62,954 bases of DNA, from assembly GCF_027587175.1 (NCBI RefSeq), contig NZ_JAPCID010000048.1:1-62954 (forward strand), read 5' to 3'. Below the pieces are notes generated by a model. It searched no databases and had not been told where the DNA came from. It saw only the letters and a program-made list of their open reading frames with translations. The DNA is from Solirubrobacter deserti. GTDB lineage: Bacteria > Actinomycetota > Thermoleophilia > Solirubrobacterales > Solirubrobacteraceae. A program made the position numbers and the translations under genes. Shown here one piece after another: positions 1-8,635 of this stretch (positions are counted from its first letter, which is position 1; each line of letters starts with the position of its first letter).

Positions 1-799
1 CGGCCGACTTCGCAGCGGCGGCCTTCGCCTCGCCGCCGTCGGACGCCGCGGGCGCGGCGGCGGCGCTCGCGGTCGGCGGCACGTCGGTGGCGGGTGCGGA
101 CGGCGTCTCCACCGTCGGCGTCATCGGGACGGGCGTGGCGGTCGGCGCCGGCGCGGTCGCGGCCTGCTCGAGCAGCTTCTGGGTCTCGCTCAGCGAGACG
201 GGCGGGGCCGGAGAGGCCTCGGCGAGCGGGTCCGGCGCGGTCTGGCGGTGGCCCGCGGACACCTTGTCGGTTGGCATCGGGGCGAGCGGGCTCAGCTCGT
301 CGGTGTTCGTGAGGGGCGCCTCCTCCTCCTCGGACTCGTCCTTGGCCGGGGTCTCGACGGCGTAGTCGTCCTTGTCGATCTTCGGCTTCTCGGCGCGGGC
401 CGGCGCGGGCGCCTGCTCCTGCGTGGACGCGGGGCCGGCGGGCGTCGGCTCGGACTCGGGCGCGGCGGCCGGCGCGGGCTCCTCGCGGCGCGGCTGCTCC
501 GGCGCGGGCCCCGGCTCGCGCGCCTCGTCCTTCGGCGCCTCGATCGGGGCCTCCTCGGCGGCCTCGGCGGAATCCGGTTTAGGCGGCTCGTACTGGGGGA
601 ACGTCAGCTGCGGGCTGACCACGCCGGGCAACGGCGGGTCCGCCTGGTCACCCGGGGCAGCCTGCGCGATCGGGGTGACGTAGAGCAGCAGCATGCTCCC
701 CAGCGCGCAGGACGCAGCGACACGGATCCACCGGCGCTGGCGTGCGAAGAGAATCGTCTTAGGTGACTGCTGGACTGGCAGAGGGGCGAGCGTACGCAC
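1..799 (-). CDS. Membrane-anchored Pro/Ala/Glu-rich protein, C-terminus beyond the left edge
   Basis: This frame stays open for about 266 codons from a GTG at 799 to the left edge, so the C-terminus is not visible. It was read by hand from the minus strand. A basic stretch (KTILFARQRRW) precedes one hydrophobic segment (VAASCALGSMLLLYVTPIAQA, roughly residues 30-50). The rest is a long acidic linker rich in Pro, Ala and Glu, as expected for an exported or anchored protein whose folded domain lies outside the window. An in-frame TGA just upstream of the GTG limits the start choice. No family is recognised. It is the first gene leftwards after the M36 peptidase terminator. Confidence 0.6.
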   Translation of the reverse strand, partial: MRTLAPLPVQQSPKTILFARQRRWIRVAASCALGSMLLLYVTPIAQAAPGDQADPPLPGVVSPQLTFPQYEPPKPDSAEAAEEAPIEAPKDEAREPGPAPEQPRREEPAPAAAPESEPTPAGPASTQEQAPAPARAEKPKIDKDDYAVETPAKDESEEEEAPLTNTDELSPLAPMPTDKVSAGHRQTAPDPLAEASPAPPVSLSETQKLLEQAATAPAPTATPVPMTPTVETPSAPATDVPPTASAAAAPAASDGGEAKAAAAKSA

Positions 800-855
800 A
801 AATCGGGAGGCCGGTGCGCCTTTTCACGCGTTTTGGACGCACGTCCGAGGCGCTC

Positions 856-882
856 CCTGGCCGGTCGGCTAGGACCGGCAGG
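856..882 (-). terminator. Hairpin after the M36 peptidase gene
   Basis: GCCGGTC and GACCGGC pair perfectly around a 6-nt loop (860-879). The outer CCT/AGG bases extend the stem past a one-base bulge. It lies just downstream of the leftward peptidase stop at 897. There is no clear U-tract, so termination is inferred from position and stem strength. Confidence 0.5.
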
Positions 883-896
883 TCCGCGCGCTGACT

Positions 897-3800
897 TCAG
901 GCTTTGACCCGGATCTTGAGCGTTCGGGAGACCGGCGTGAGCCCAGCGCCGGTGGCCTGGACCCGCACGGACACGGACGTCCCGGCCTTCAGCCGCTTCT
1001 TGTCGAGCGTGAGCGAGAGCGTCAGCGTCGAACCACTGAGGGTCTTCGTCGCCCTCCCGACCACGCGCGTTCCGACCTTCGCCCGCACCGCGACCTTCGC
1101 GCCGCGGACGCCCTTCAGCGTCAGCTTCACCTTGCCCGACCGCCGGGAGACGGTCTTCGGCCCCGCCACGGTAGCCAACGCTGCCCTCGGCGCCGGGGTG
1201 GCCGTCGCGCGCGGCGTCACCGACGGCGTCGGGCTCGGTCCGGCCGGCACCCCGGGGACGACCACCGTGAAGTCGCTTCGCGCCGGCGTCGGGTCGGCGT
1301 TGCCGGCGGCGTCGATCGCGGTCACGACCACGCTGTGCGCGCCGTCCCCGAGACCGCTCAGCGCCAGCGGGCTCGTGCACGGAGTCGCAGCGGCCCCGTC
1401 GATCGAGCACACGAACGTCGCGTCCTCGCCGGCCCGGAAGGCGAGCGCGAAGTCACGCGCGGTGAGGATCGGCGGCGGCGCCCACTCGATCATCGTCTCC
1501 GGCGGCGTGGCGTCGACCGTCACGGTGCGGGTAGCCGATGCCGTGTTGCCCGCCGCGTCGGTCGCGGTGACGGTGAACGTGTGCGGCCCGTCCCCCACCC
1601 CCGCATAGACGCGCGGCGATGTGCACGGCGCCGTCACCCCGTCCAGCGCGCACGTGTGCGTGACCGCGGTGAGGTCCGGCGAGGCGAACGCGAACGTCGC
1701 GATCCGCCCGGCCACCGTCGCGGCCGAGATCGCGGTCAGCGGTGCCGTCCGGTCGACCGTGAAGGTGTAGGACGCGGGCGACGGATCAAGGCCGTGCGCG
1801 TTGCGTGCGGCGACCGTGAGCGTGTGCGTCCCGTCCCCGAGCGCCCGCGCGCACGGTCCGGCAACGCCGTTCCACGCGCACTCGTACGAGCTCCCGCCCG
1901 AGAAGGTGAACCCCGGGTTCGGCTCGCGCGTGGTCGCGGGCGGCGCGCTCTCGATCTTCGTCTGCGGCAGCAGCGCGTCGATCGTGAACGCCCGCTGCGC
2001 CGGAGTCGGGTCGGGCTCGTTCGCGCGGTTGAACGCGCGGACCTCGAAGAGGTGCTCGCCCGACGCCAGCCCGGTGTAGGTCTTCGGCGACGTGCACGCC
2101 TCCCACGCCCCCGCGTCGACGCGGCACTCGAAGCGCGCCGCGCCCTCCCCGCCGAACGTGAACGTCGCGGTCGAGTCCGGCACCGTCGGTCCGCTGAGGA
2201 CGTCCGTCTCCGCGTGCGCGTGGCCGTAGACGGCGAACTCGGTCACGTCGGTCCAGGTCGCGCCGCCGAGGTTGGACAGCGGGGTCAGACGCACGTACCG
2301 GACGTCCGGCTCGCTGATCGCGAACCGGTTCATCTGCAGCCGGTTCTCGAACGTGAATTCGCCCTCACGGGCCGTCCTCCACTGCATTCCGTCCCCGGAC
2401 ACCTCGACGCGATAGCCCCGGAGCGCGGACTTCCAGTCGTCGACGCAGCCCTCGCGCGGATCGATGCCGATCCCGCGCACGTTGATCGTCCGCGGCAGCA
2501 TCACCACGAGCGGGCTGCGCGCGGCCATCGACCAGGTGCTGCCGGTGTGGCCGTCGAGCGCCTGTTTGGGCCCGCATCCGCTGCCCGCGTTCTCGCTCCC
2601 GCCGGAGGACTGCAGCGTCGCACCCGCGCGGATCGAGGCCCAGTTGCGACGCACCGCGGCGTCCGCGGTCACCGTCGTTCCCGCCACGACGTCGACCGTC
2701 ACGAACGCCTGCTCAAAGCCCGTCTCGAGCTGCTGGCGCGTGGTGCCGCGCACGACGAGTGTCGCGTCCGCCTGCTCCGGGACGTTCGGAAGCGTGTACG
2801 TGCCGTCGGCCCGCGTCGTCGCCACCCGTGCGTCGGGACCCGCGCTGAGCCCGCCGACGCTCACCGTCACGCCCGCGACCGGGGCACCGTCGACCGCGTC
2901 CGTCACGCGCCCGGTGATCGTCCCCGGAGCCCCCGCGTCGGTCGGGTCGTCGAAGTTCTCGACCGGCTCGGTGTCCTGGCCGCCGGTCGTGCTCGCGAAC
3001 AAGCCCATGCCACGGGCGGCGAACACCTTCCAGATCCTGGCGTGGTGGCGGCCGGCGAGGTGCGTCTGATCGGCCTGCAGGATCGCGTTGCGCATGTCGA
3101 GGAAGCTCGGCTCGGGCGGCGCGAGCGGCAGCGCGCGCGTGACGAGCACGCGCGCGTCGTCCATCCCGACCTCGCCGCGCAGGTCCCACAGCGTCTGCGC
3201 CCAGATCTCGCCGTCCCGGTGCCAGTCGGGCAGGCCGTCGGCGAAGTCGCCGTAGGTGTAGCCGCCGCCCGGGCAGCGCGGCGCGTCGAGTCCGACCGGA
3301 CAGTCGAGCCCCTGCGTGCGCATCGTGTTGCTCACGGCGTCGACGTAGGCGCCCATGCTCACGTCGCCGCGCACCCCCGAGTCGTCGAGCAGCGGGAACT
3401 GCTCGAGCAGGAAGTCCTTGGCGTAGAAGTCGCTCCAGCCCTCGCCCATCGCGCCGGACTGCCAGGAGCCGAGCGCGACGACCCCGTCGGAATCGGTCAC
3501 GAGCCGGCTCGTCAGCCCGTGCGCGTACTCGTGGAACACGATCGATGCGTCGTCGCCGGCGTTCACCGTGCGATAGGGCGAACGCCACAGGTACAGCTGC
3601 ATGCGCGGCGACTGGCCGACCGGCGGCGTGTACATGTTCGCGTTGTTGGTGTCGAACGCGTTGCCGCTCAGCGCGGCCGTGTCGCTCGCCTCCACCAGCA
3701 GCCGGTCGCCCTTGAAGTCGAAGCCGAGCCTGCTGAGCGCATGCTCACGGAAGCGGTTGACGAGGTAGAAGGCCTGGACCGCGTTCTGCTCGCGGTTGCG

Positions 3801-4541
3801 CAGCCGTGTCCCGTTGGTGCCGTCCCACCCGCAGATGGCGCAGCTCGCGACGGGCGAGAAGGGGTACGGGTCCGGCCGCACCTCCTCGGTCGGCGCGGCG
3901 GTGTTGCTGCCGTCGAGATCCGTGTAGGTGTGCACGAACGGGCCGAACAGCCGGTCGTCCGTGCTCAACCAGGCGACGGGCAAAGGGCGGACGACCTCCT
4001 GGCCTCCGTGCGTCGCGCCCGGGTGGTTCTCCCACACGCGGGCGGTCGCGTCCCGCGTGAGCTCCGTGCGCTTGAGGACCTTGCCCGTGTCGGCGTCGCT
4101 GATCAGGTCCGTCGTCCCGTCGCGATAGCGCCAGCCGAGCCGGCCGTCGTAGATCGTCAGGTCGGCATCCGGCTGCGGCTTGGGCAGCCGCGGCGTCGTG
4201 TCCGCCGGCTGCTCCGGAGGCGAGCCGAGCACGTTGATCAGGCGCCCGTCGGAGTCGACGTTCACGCGCAGCTCGGCGTCGGCGACCTCGATCCCGTCGA
4301 TCTCGTGGCGCCAGCGGACCTGGCGGACATCGCCGATCGTCTCCACCGACGGGTCGTCGAGCGTCTCGAGGTCGGCCGCGGTGAGGCCGAGCTGGGAGCG
4401 GTGCTCGCGTACGTAGCGCAGCCCGATGGTGGCCGCGGCGCCCTCGGCGGGGCGCGTCAGCGGGCCGTCCAGCTTCCCGGCGAGCACCTCGACGTCCGCG
4501 CGCGCGGAAGCGGGCAGCGTGCACGCCGCCAACAGCAACAA
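897..4541 (-). CDS. Secreted M36 (fungalysin-type) zinc metallopeptidase with discoidin and Ig-like repeats
   Basis: Predicted extracellular endopeptidase of 1,214 residues. An N-terminal propeptide-like region is followed by the zinc motif HEYAH near residue 335 and the downstream glutamate motif GEGWSDFYA near residue 366, both typical of M36. A carboxypeptidase-regulatory-like beta domain follows (about 540-615), then an F5/8 type C (discoidin) carbohydrate-binding-like domain (about 635-770), then several Ig-like repeats with paired cysteines (about 790-1100). The start is odd. The only usual start codon in frame is a TTG at 4541 with GAGAGGGG just upstream. The signal peptide then begins MLLLAAC, with a lipobox-like LAAC but no basic n-region. 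Basic residues (RRR) are encoded in frame just upstream without a normal start codon. It may be lipid-anchored or secreted. Confidence 0.88.
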   Translation of the reverse strand: MLLLAACTLPASARADVEVLAGKLDGPLTRPAEGAAATIGLRYVREHRSQLGLTAADLETLDDPSVETIGDVRQVRWRHEIDGIEVADAELRVNVDSDGRLINVLGSPPEQPADTTPRLPKPQPDADLTIYDGRLGWRYRDGTTDLISDADTGKVLKRTELTRDATARVWENHPGATHGGQEVVRPLPVAWLSTDDRLFGPFVHTYTDLDGSNTAAPTEEVRPDPYPFSPVASCAICGWDGTNGTRLRNREQNAVQAFYLVNRFREHALSRLGFDFKGDRLLVEASDTAALSGNAFDTNNANMYTPPVGQSPRMQLYLWRSPYRTVNAGDDASIVFHEYAHGLTSRLVTDSDGVVALGSWQSGAMGEGWSDFYAKDFLLEQFPLLDDSGVRGDVSMGAYVDAVSNTMRTQGLDCPVGLDAPRCPGGGYTYGDFADGLPDWHRDGEIWAQTLWDLRGEVGMDDARVLVTRALPLAPPEPSFLDMRNAILQADQTHLAGRHHARIWKVFAARGMGLFASTTGGQDTEPVENFDDPTDAGAPGTITGRVTDAVDGAPVAGVTVSVGGLSAGPDARVATTRADGTYTLPNVPEQADATLVVRGTTRQQLETGFEQAFVTVDVVAGTTVTADAAVRRNWASIRAGATLQSSGGSENAGSGCGPKQALDGHTGSTWSMAARSPLVVMLPRTINVRGIGIDPREGCVDDWKSALRGYRVEVSGDGMQWRTAREGEFTFENRLQMNRFAISEPDVRYVRLTPLSNLGGATWTDVTEFAVYGHAHAETDVLSGPTVPDSTATFTFGGEGAARFECRVDAGAWEACTSPKTYTGLASGEHLFEVRAFNRANEPDPTPAQRAFTIDALLPQTKIESAPPATTREPNPGFTFSGGSSYECAWNGVAGPCARALGDGTHTLTVAARNAHGLDPSPASYTFTVDRTAPLTAISAATVAGRIATFAFASPDLTAVTHTCALDGVTAPCTSPRVYAGVGDGPHTFTVTATDAAGNTASATRTVTVDATPPETMIEWAPPPILTARDFALAFRAGEDATFVCSIDGAAATPCTSPLALSGLGDGAHSVVVTAIDAAGNADPTPARSDFTVVVPGVPAGPSPTPSVTPRATATPAPRAALATVAGPKTVSRRSGKVKLTLKGVRGAKVAVRAKVGTRVVGRATKTLSGSTLTLSLTLDKKRLKAGTSVSVRVQATGAGLTPVSRTLKIRVKA

Positions 4542-4637
4542 CGCGGTGACCCCTCTCCGGCGTATGTGCCGAATCTAGTACCGGACGCTAAAAAGGCGAC
4601 CCCGACATCCGGCCAGCGTCTGCGACCATGGCCCGCC

Positions 4638-5033
4638 ATGGAGCCGGAAGAGGCAGAGGTGAAGGCCGCGGGCGGGGTCGTCCGTCGCGAGGATGGCGCG
4701 ATCGCGGTCGTGCATCGTCCGCGCTACGACGACTGGTCGTTGCCCAAGGGCAAGCTGGACCCGGGTGAGACCTGGGAGGAGGCGGCGCTGCGCGAGGTGT
4801 TCGAGGAGACCGGGCTGCGCTGCAAGCTGGGCAAGGAGCTCTCCCCGACGTTCTATCGCGACCGCAAGGGCCGTTCGAAGGCCGTCCGCTACTGGCTGAT
4901 GAAGCTCGTGGACGAGGGGAAGTTCAAGCCCAACGACGAGGTCGACGAGATCCGCTGGCTGCCGCCGAAGAAGGCCGCGAAGCTCCTCTCCTATCCCCGA
5001 GACGCCGAGCTCGCCGAAGAGGTGGCCAAGTGA
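4638..5033 (+). CDS. Nudix (MutT-like) hydrolase
   Basis: A 131-residue single-domain Nudix protein. The Nudix box GX5EX7REUXEEXGU is complete, running from GKLDPGE through REVFEETGL at about residues 36-58, so the Mg2+-binding glutamates are present. It should hydrolyse a nucleoside diphosphate linked to another moiety. The N-terminus (AAGGVVRR, then DDWSLPKGK) resembles MutT1/Ap4A-type enzymes, but the histidine-phosphatase domain of mycobacterial MutT1 is absent. The substrate cannot be read from sequence. Its stop codon overlaps the GTG start of the aminotransferase gene, so the two are probably translationally coupled. Confidence 0.88.
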   Translation: MEPEEAEVKAAGGVVRREDGAIAVVHRPRYDDWSLPKGKLDPGETWEEAALREVFEETGLRCKLGKELSPTFYRDRKGRSKAVRYWLMKLVDEGKFKPNDEVDEIRWLPPKKAAKLLSYPRDAELAEEVAK

Positions 5034-6175
5034 ACCGTGACCGTTTCCCCGGGCTGGGCGATGGCTGGGCGCGCCTGGACGGCGCCGCCGGCAGCCAGGT
5101 GCTCGACAGCGTGATCGAGGCCATGAGCGACTTCATGCGCTCGGGCGCGATGGCCAACCACGGCGGCGCGTTCAAGGCCGCGCACGAGACCGACGAGCTC
5201 GTGCACAGCACCCGCGCCGCCTGCGCGACGCTGCTCGGCGGCGAGCCCGAGGGCATCTTCTTCGGCCCGAGCTTCACGGCCACGACGATGCGCTTCGCGG
5301 CCACGGTCGTGCGCGCGCTCGAGCCCGGCGACGAGATCGTCTGCACGCGCCTGGACCACGACTCCAACGTGCGCCCGTGGGTGATCGCGGCCGAGCGCGC
5401 GGGCGTGACGGTCAACTTCGCCGAGCCCACCGAGGGCACGCTGGAGCTGCCCGCGTCCGCCGTGGAGGCCGTGCTCACCGAGCGCACCAAGTGGGTCGCC
5501 GTGACCGCCGCGTCCAACGCGGTCGGCACCGTGCCGGACCTCGAGGGGATCGTCGCCGCCGCGCACCGGGTCGGCGCGCGCGTGTACATCGACGCCGTCC
5601 ACGCCACCCCGCACCGCCGCTACGACCTCGCGACGCTCGGCGCCGACGTCCTCGCCTGCTCCGCCTACAAGTGGTTCGGCCCGCACGTCTCGGTGCTGTG
5701 CGCGAGCCCCGCCCTTCTGAGCGAGTTCCGCCCGGACAAGCTCAACCCCGCGCCGGAGGAGGCGCCGGACCGCTGGGAGCTCGGGACGCTGCCGTTCGAG
5801 TCGCTCGCGGGCGTCCGCGCGGCGGCCGAGTACATGCTCGAGCTCGACTTCGACGCCGTCCGCGCGCACGAGGAGGGCCTCATGCAGCAGGCGCTCGACG
5901 GGCTGCGCGCGATGGACCACGTGACGCTCTATGGCGACGCCGGCGACCGCGCGCCGACGCTGATGTTCACGGTCAAGGACGTGCACCCCGAGGCCGTGGC
6001 TAAGGCTCTAGCTGAGCGTGAGATCGCGGTGTGGAACGGCAATTACTACGCCTGGGAGCTCGAGCGGGTGCTCGGCCTCGCACCCCACGGGGGCATCCGG
6101 GCCGGCTTCCTGCACTACAACGACGCGTCGGACGCCGAGCGCTTGCTCGCGGCCGTCTCCGAACTAGCGGAATGA
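5030..6175 (+). CDS. Class V aminotransferase, cysteine desulfurase-like
   Basis: A 381-residue PLP-dependent protein of aminotransferase class V (SufS/NifS-like fold). The PLP lysine lies in SAYKWFGPH at about residue 216, preceded by the cofactor-binding aspartate and histidine of YIDAVHATPH. The layout matches the VC1184-type cysteine-desulfurase-like subfamily rather than a proven desulfurase. No SUF or ISC scaffold genes are nearby, so the substrate is open. The GTG start overlaps the Nudix stop in GTGA. The 3' end overlaps the convergent SDR gene by 12 bp. Confidence 0.85.
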   Translation: MNRDRFPGLGDGWARLDGAAGSQVLDSVIEAMSDFMRSGAMANHGGAFKAAHETDELVHSTRAACATLLGGEPEGIFFGPSFTATTMRFAATVVRALEPGDEIVCTRLDHDSNVRPWVIAAERAGVTVNFAEPTEGTLELPASAVEAVLTERTKWVAVTAASNAVGTVPDLEGIVAAAHRVGARVYIDAVHATPHRRYDLATLGADVLACSAYKWFGPHVSVLCASPALLSEFRPDKLNPAPEEAPDRWELGTLPFESLAGVRAAAEYMLELDFDAVRAHEEGLMQQALDGLRAMDHVTLYGDAGDRAPTLMFTVKDVHPEAVAKALAEREIAVWNGNYYAWELERVLGLAPHGGIRAGFLHYNDASDAERLLAAVSELAE

Positions 6176-6973
6176 GCGACCGACCGCGCGATCCCACGCG
6201 CGGTCGGGCAGCACCCGGCGCAGGCCGACCAGCAGCCGCGCCGACGGGGTGACCAACACCCGCGTCGGCGCCTTCGGCTTGAGCAGCGCCGCCTCGATCG
6301 CCTCCGCGACCGTGCCCGCGTCCCCGCCCAGCCGGCCCAGCGGCCCGTGGTAGGCGTCGCGCGTGCTGCGCGCGACGGCCGCGTTGAACTCGGCGTACGG
6401 GCCGGTCTCGCGTACTCCGCTGGACGCCGTCGCCGAGAACTCGGTCCGGATCAGCCCCGGCTCGATCACGATCACGCGCACGCCGAACGGCGCGACCTCG
6501 ACGCGCAGCGCGTCGCTGATCGCCTCCACCGCGTACTTGGTCGCGTGGTAGGCGCCGCCGCCCGGGAACGTCAGCTTCCCGCCCATCGACGACAGGTTCA
6601 CGATCGTGCCGGAGCGCCGCTCGCGCATCCCGGGCAGCACGAGCTGCGTCAACCGCAGCAGCCCGAACACGTTGGTCTCGAACTGCCGCCGGACCTCCTC
6701 CATCGGGAGCGTCTCGAGCGCGCCCGAGAGCGAGTAGCCCGCGTTGTTGACGAGCACGTCCACCCCGCCCTCGACCGCGTCGACGGCCGCGGCCATCGAC
6801 GCCTCGTCGGTCACGTCGAGTGCGAGCACCCGGCAGCCGAGCGCTTCGAGCCCGGCGAGGGTCTCCACGCGCCGCGCGGACGCGTACACCGTCCAGCGCC
6901 CGGACCGCGCCAGCCGCGCCGCGGTCGCGTGCCCGATCCCGGTTGAACAGCCGGTGATGAGCACGCTGGCCAC
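6164..6973 (-). CDS. Short-chain dehydrogenase/reductase
   Basis: A 269-residue classical SDR. The Rossmann glycine motif TGCSTGIG is at residues 7-14, NNAG at about 90, and the catalytic Ser and YxxxK are in YHATKYAVEA at about 150-160. It is an NAD(P)-dependent oxidoreductase on an unknown alcohol or carbonyl substrate. It runs in the same direction as the downstream part of this strand but is convergent with the aminotransferase, and the two 3' ends overlap. No neighbour suggests a pathway. Confidence 0.88.
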   Translation of the reverse strand: MASVLITGCSTGIGHATAARLARSGRWTVYASARRVETLAGLEALGCRVLALDVTDEASMAAAVDAVEGGVDVLVNNAGYSLSGALETLPMEEVRRQFETNVFGLLRLTQLVLPGMRERRSGTIVNLSSMGGKLTFPGGGAYHATKYAVEAISDALRVEVAPFGVRVIVIEPGLIRTEFSATASSGVRETGPYAEFNAAVARSTRDAYHGPLGRLGGDAGTVAEAIEAALLKPKAPTRVLVTPSARLLVGLRRVLPDRAWDRAVGRSFR

Positions 6974-6992
6974 GGCGCGACTGTACTGGGAC

Positions 6993-8594
6993 TCAGGGGT
7001 CGAAGGCCACCAGGTCGCCGGCGTGCTCGAACGCCGACGCCGGAGCGACCCGCCGCGCGGCCGGGGCCGGCGTGATCGCGGGCCGGTCCGGGATCTTGGT
7101 CTGCGCGAGCGTGATCAGCACGTGCGCCGCGGCGTCCGAGTTCTGGTCGAGCGCGCGGCCTGAGTTGTTGAACACGTTGTCGCAGCCCTCGTGGTAGCAG
7201 GGGTCGAACTGCTCACCGGCGGTGCCGCCCCAGATCGCCGCCTGCTCGGGCGTCTTGATGCCCTCGGCGCCCGTGAACAGGCCGCCGGCCGGAATGCCGT
7301 TGCGGATGAACGGCCCGTAGTCGGAGCGGCCGTCGAAGTCGGTCGGCGCCGTCGGGATGCGCTGGCTGCGGAAGTAGTCGAGGAAGTACTTCTCGATCGT
7401 GGCCGAGAACGGCCGCGCCGCCGGGTGGAACACGTCCTCGCCGATCGGCGGCGAGTCCGACAGGTCGCCGTCGTAGACGAAGTTGACGAAGTTCGGGGAC
7501 CCGATCATGTCGAAGTTCAGGTTGGCCGCGATCTTCGCGCGCTCGGCGTCGGACAGGCGCGCCACGTAGTCCTCGGAACCCAGCAGGCCCGACTCCTCGG
7601 CGCTGAACCAGATGAAGCGGATCTTGTTCTTCGGGTACACGCCGCGCAGCGCCCGCGCCATCTCCAGGATCGCGGCCGATCCGGAGCCGTTGTCGTTGAT
7701 GCCCGGACCCGTGCCGACGCTGTCGAGGTGCGCGCCGACCACGATCACCTTGTTCGGGTCACCGCCGCGCGTCTCCGCGATGACGTTCTCGGTCGGGTAG
7801 GTGCCGACCCGTTGGTCGACGCGGAAGCGGACCGTCTTGCCGACGAGACCCTGGCGGACGCTCCCCGCGAGGTCGGCGACGGTTGCGACCTGCGCGGCCA
7901 CCATCGGCGCCCACGGCTCGGGCCCGAAGGCCGCCATGTCGAACCAGCGTGGGTCCTCGAAGCCCGGCGCGGCAACGCCCTCGTTGATGTAGACCACGCC
8001 CGCCGCACCGGCGGTGTACGCGTTGCGGAACTTGGTCAGCTCGCCGCAGCCGCCGCGCTGGATCAACACGATTGCGCCCTGCGGCATGCCCGCGAAGTCG
8101 GCCGCCTGGCACGCCGACGTGGAGGTGTTCGGCGCCGGGGACGGGATCAGCAGGTCCGCGGCCCACACCGGGCCCGTCACGTCCGTGGACGGCGAGTTGA
8201 TCATGGACCCGAAGTCGCCGCCGCCGTTGGACCCCGCGATGCCCGGGATGTAGCTCTTGCCACGCCGGACGTCGAGCACCGGCGGCTTCCAATCGGCGAG
8301 GAAGAAGTTTTCGTACTCGAAGCTCTGGCGACTGACCTGCAACCCGGCCAGCTTCGCCTGCAGCGCCACGTAGTCCGCCGACCGGTCGTAGCCGGGCGTG
8401 CCCGCCAGCCGGTTCCCGTTCGTCAACGACGAGATCAGGTTCAGCGCACCCTGGTGCAGCCGAATCCCGTCGACCGTGACGGCCTTGCGCAACTTGGCGG
8501 AGGTGTCGTTGCCTGCGCCCGTCGCCAGCGCGGGCCCTGCACCCGCGAGCAGCAAGCCGATGCCCAAGGCACCGGCGAGAAGTGAGCCTCTCAT
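6993..8594 (-). CDS. Secreted M28 aminopeptidase with PA domain
   Basis: A 533-residue exported zinc peptidase. The signal peptide is MRGSLLAGALGIGLLLAG with an ALA-type cleavage site. A protease-associated (PA) domain at about 130-240 is followed by the M28 catalytic domain. Its metal ligands are visible as GAHLDSV, NDNGSGSAA, the catalytic EE pair in SAEESGLLG, the aspartate in NFDMIGS, and a late HEGCD motif. It should release N-terminal amino acids from extracellular peptides. ATG 8594 is chosen because AGGAGGG sits 8 nt upstream; a GTG 9 bp earlier lies against that site. A TTGACA hexamer lies in the 41-bp gap after gltD. Confidence 0.88.
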   Translation of the reverse strand: MRGSLLAGALGIGLLLAGAGPALATGAGNDTSAKLRKAVTVDGIRLHQGALNLISSLTNGNRLAGTPGYDRSADYVALQAKLAGLQVSRQSFEYENFFLADWKPPVLDVRRGKSYIPGIAGSNGGGDFGSMINSPSTDVTGPVWAADLLIPSPAPNTSTSACQAADFAGMPQGAIVLIQRGGCGELTKFRNAYTAGAAGVVYINEGVAAPGFEDPRWFDMAAFGPEPWAPMVAAQVATVADLAGSVRQGLVGKTVRFRVDQRVGTYPTENVIAETRGGDPNKVIVVGAHLDSVGTGPGINDNGSGSAAILEMARALRGVYPKNKIRFIWFSAEESGLLGSEDYVARLSDAERAKIAANLNFDMIGSPNFVNFVYDGDLSDSPPIGEDVFHPAARPFSATIEKYFLDYFRSQRIPTAPTDFDGRSDYGPFIRNGIPAGGLFTGAEGIKTPEQAAIWGGTAGEQFDPCYHEGCDNVFNNSGRALDQNSDAAAHVLITLAQTKIPDRPAITPAPAARRVAPASAFEHAGDLVAFDP

Positions 8595-8635
8595 GAGGCT
8601 CACCCTCCTACGCCAGATAGTTGAGTGTCAAGTGC

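Noticed and set aside
1335-5033. Very long plus-strand frame opposite the M36 peptidase and through the Nudix gene
   Set aside because: Only the last 131 codons (from 4638) show real protein features; the rest is Arg/Ala/Val-rich antisense sequence caused by high GC.
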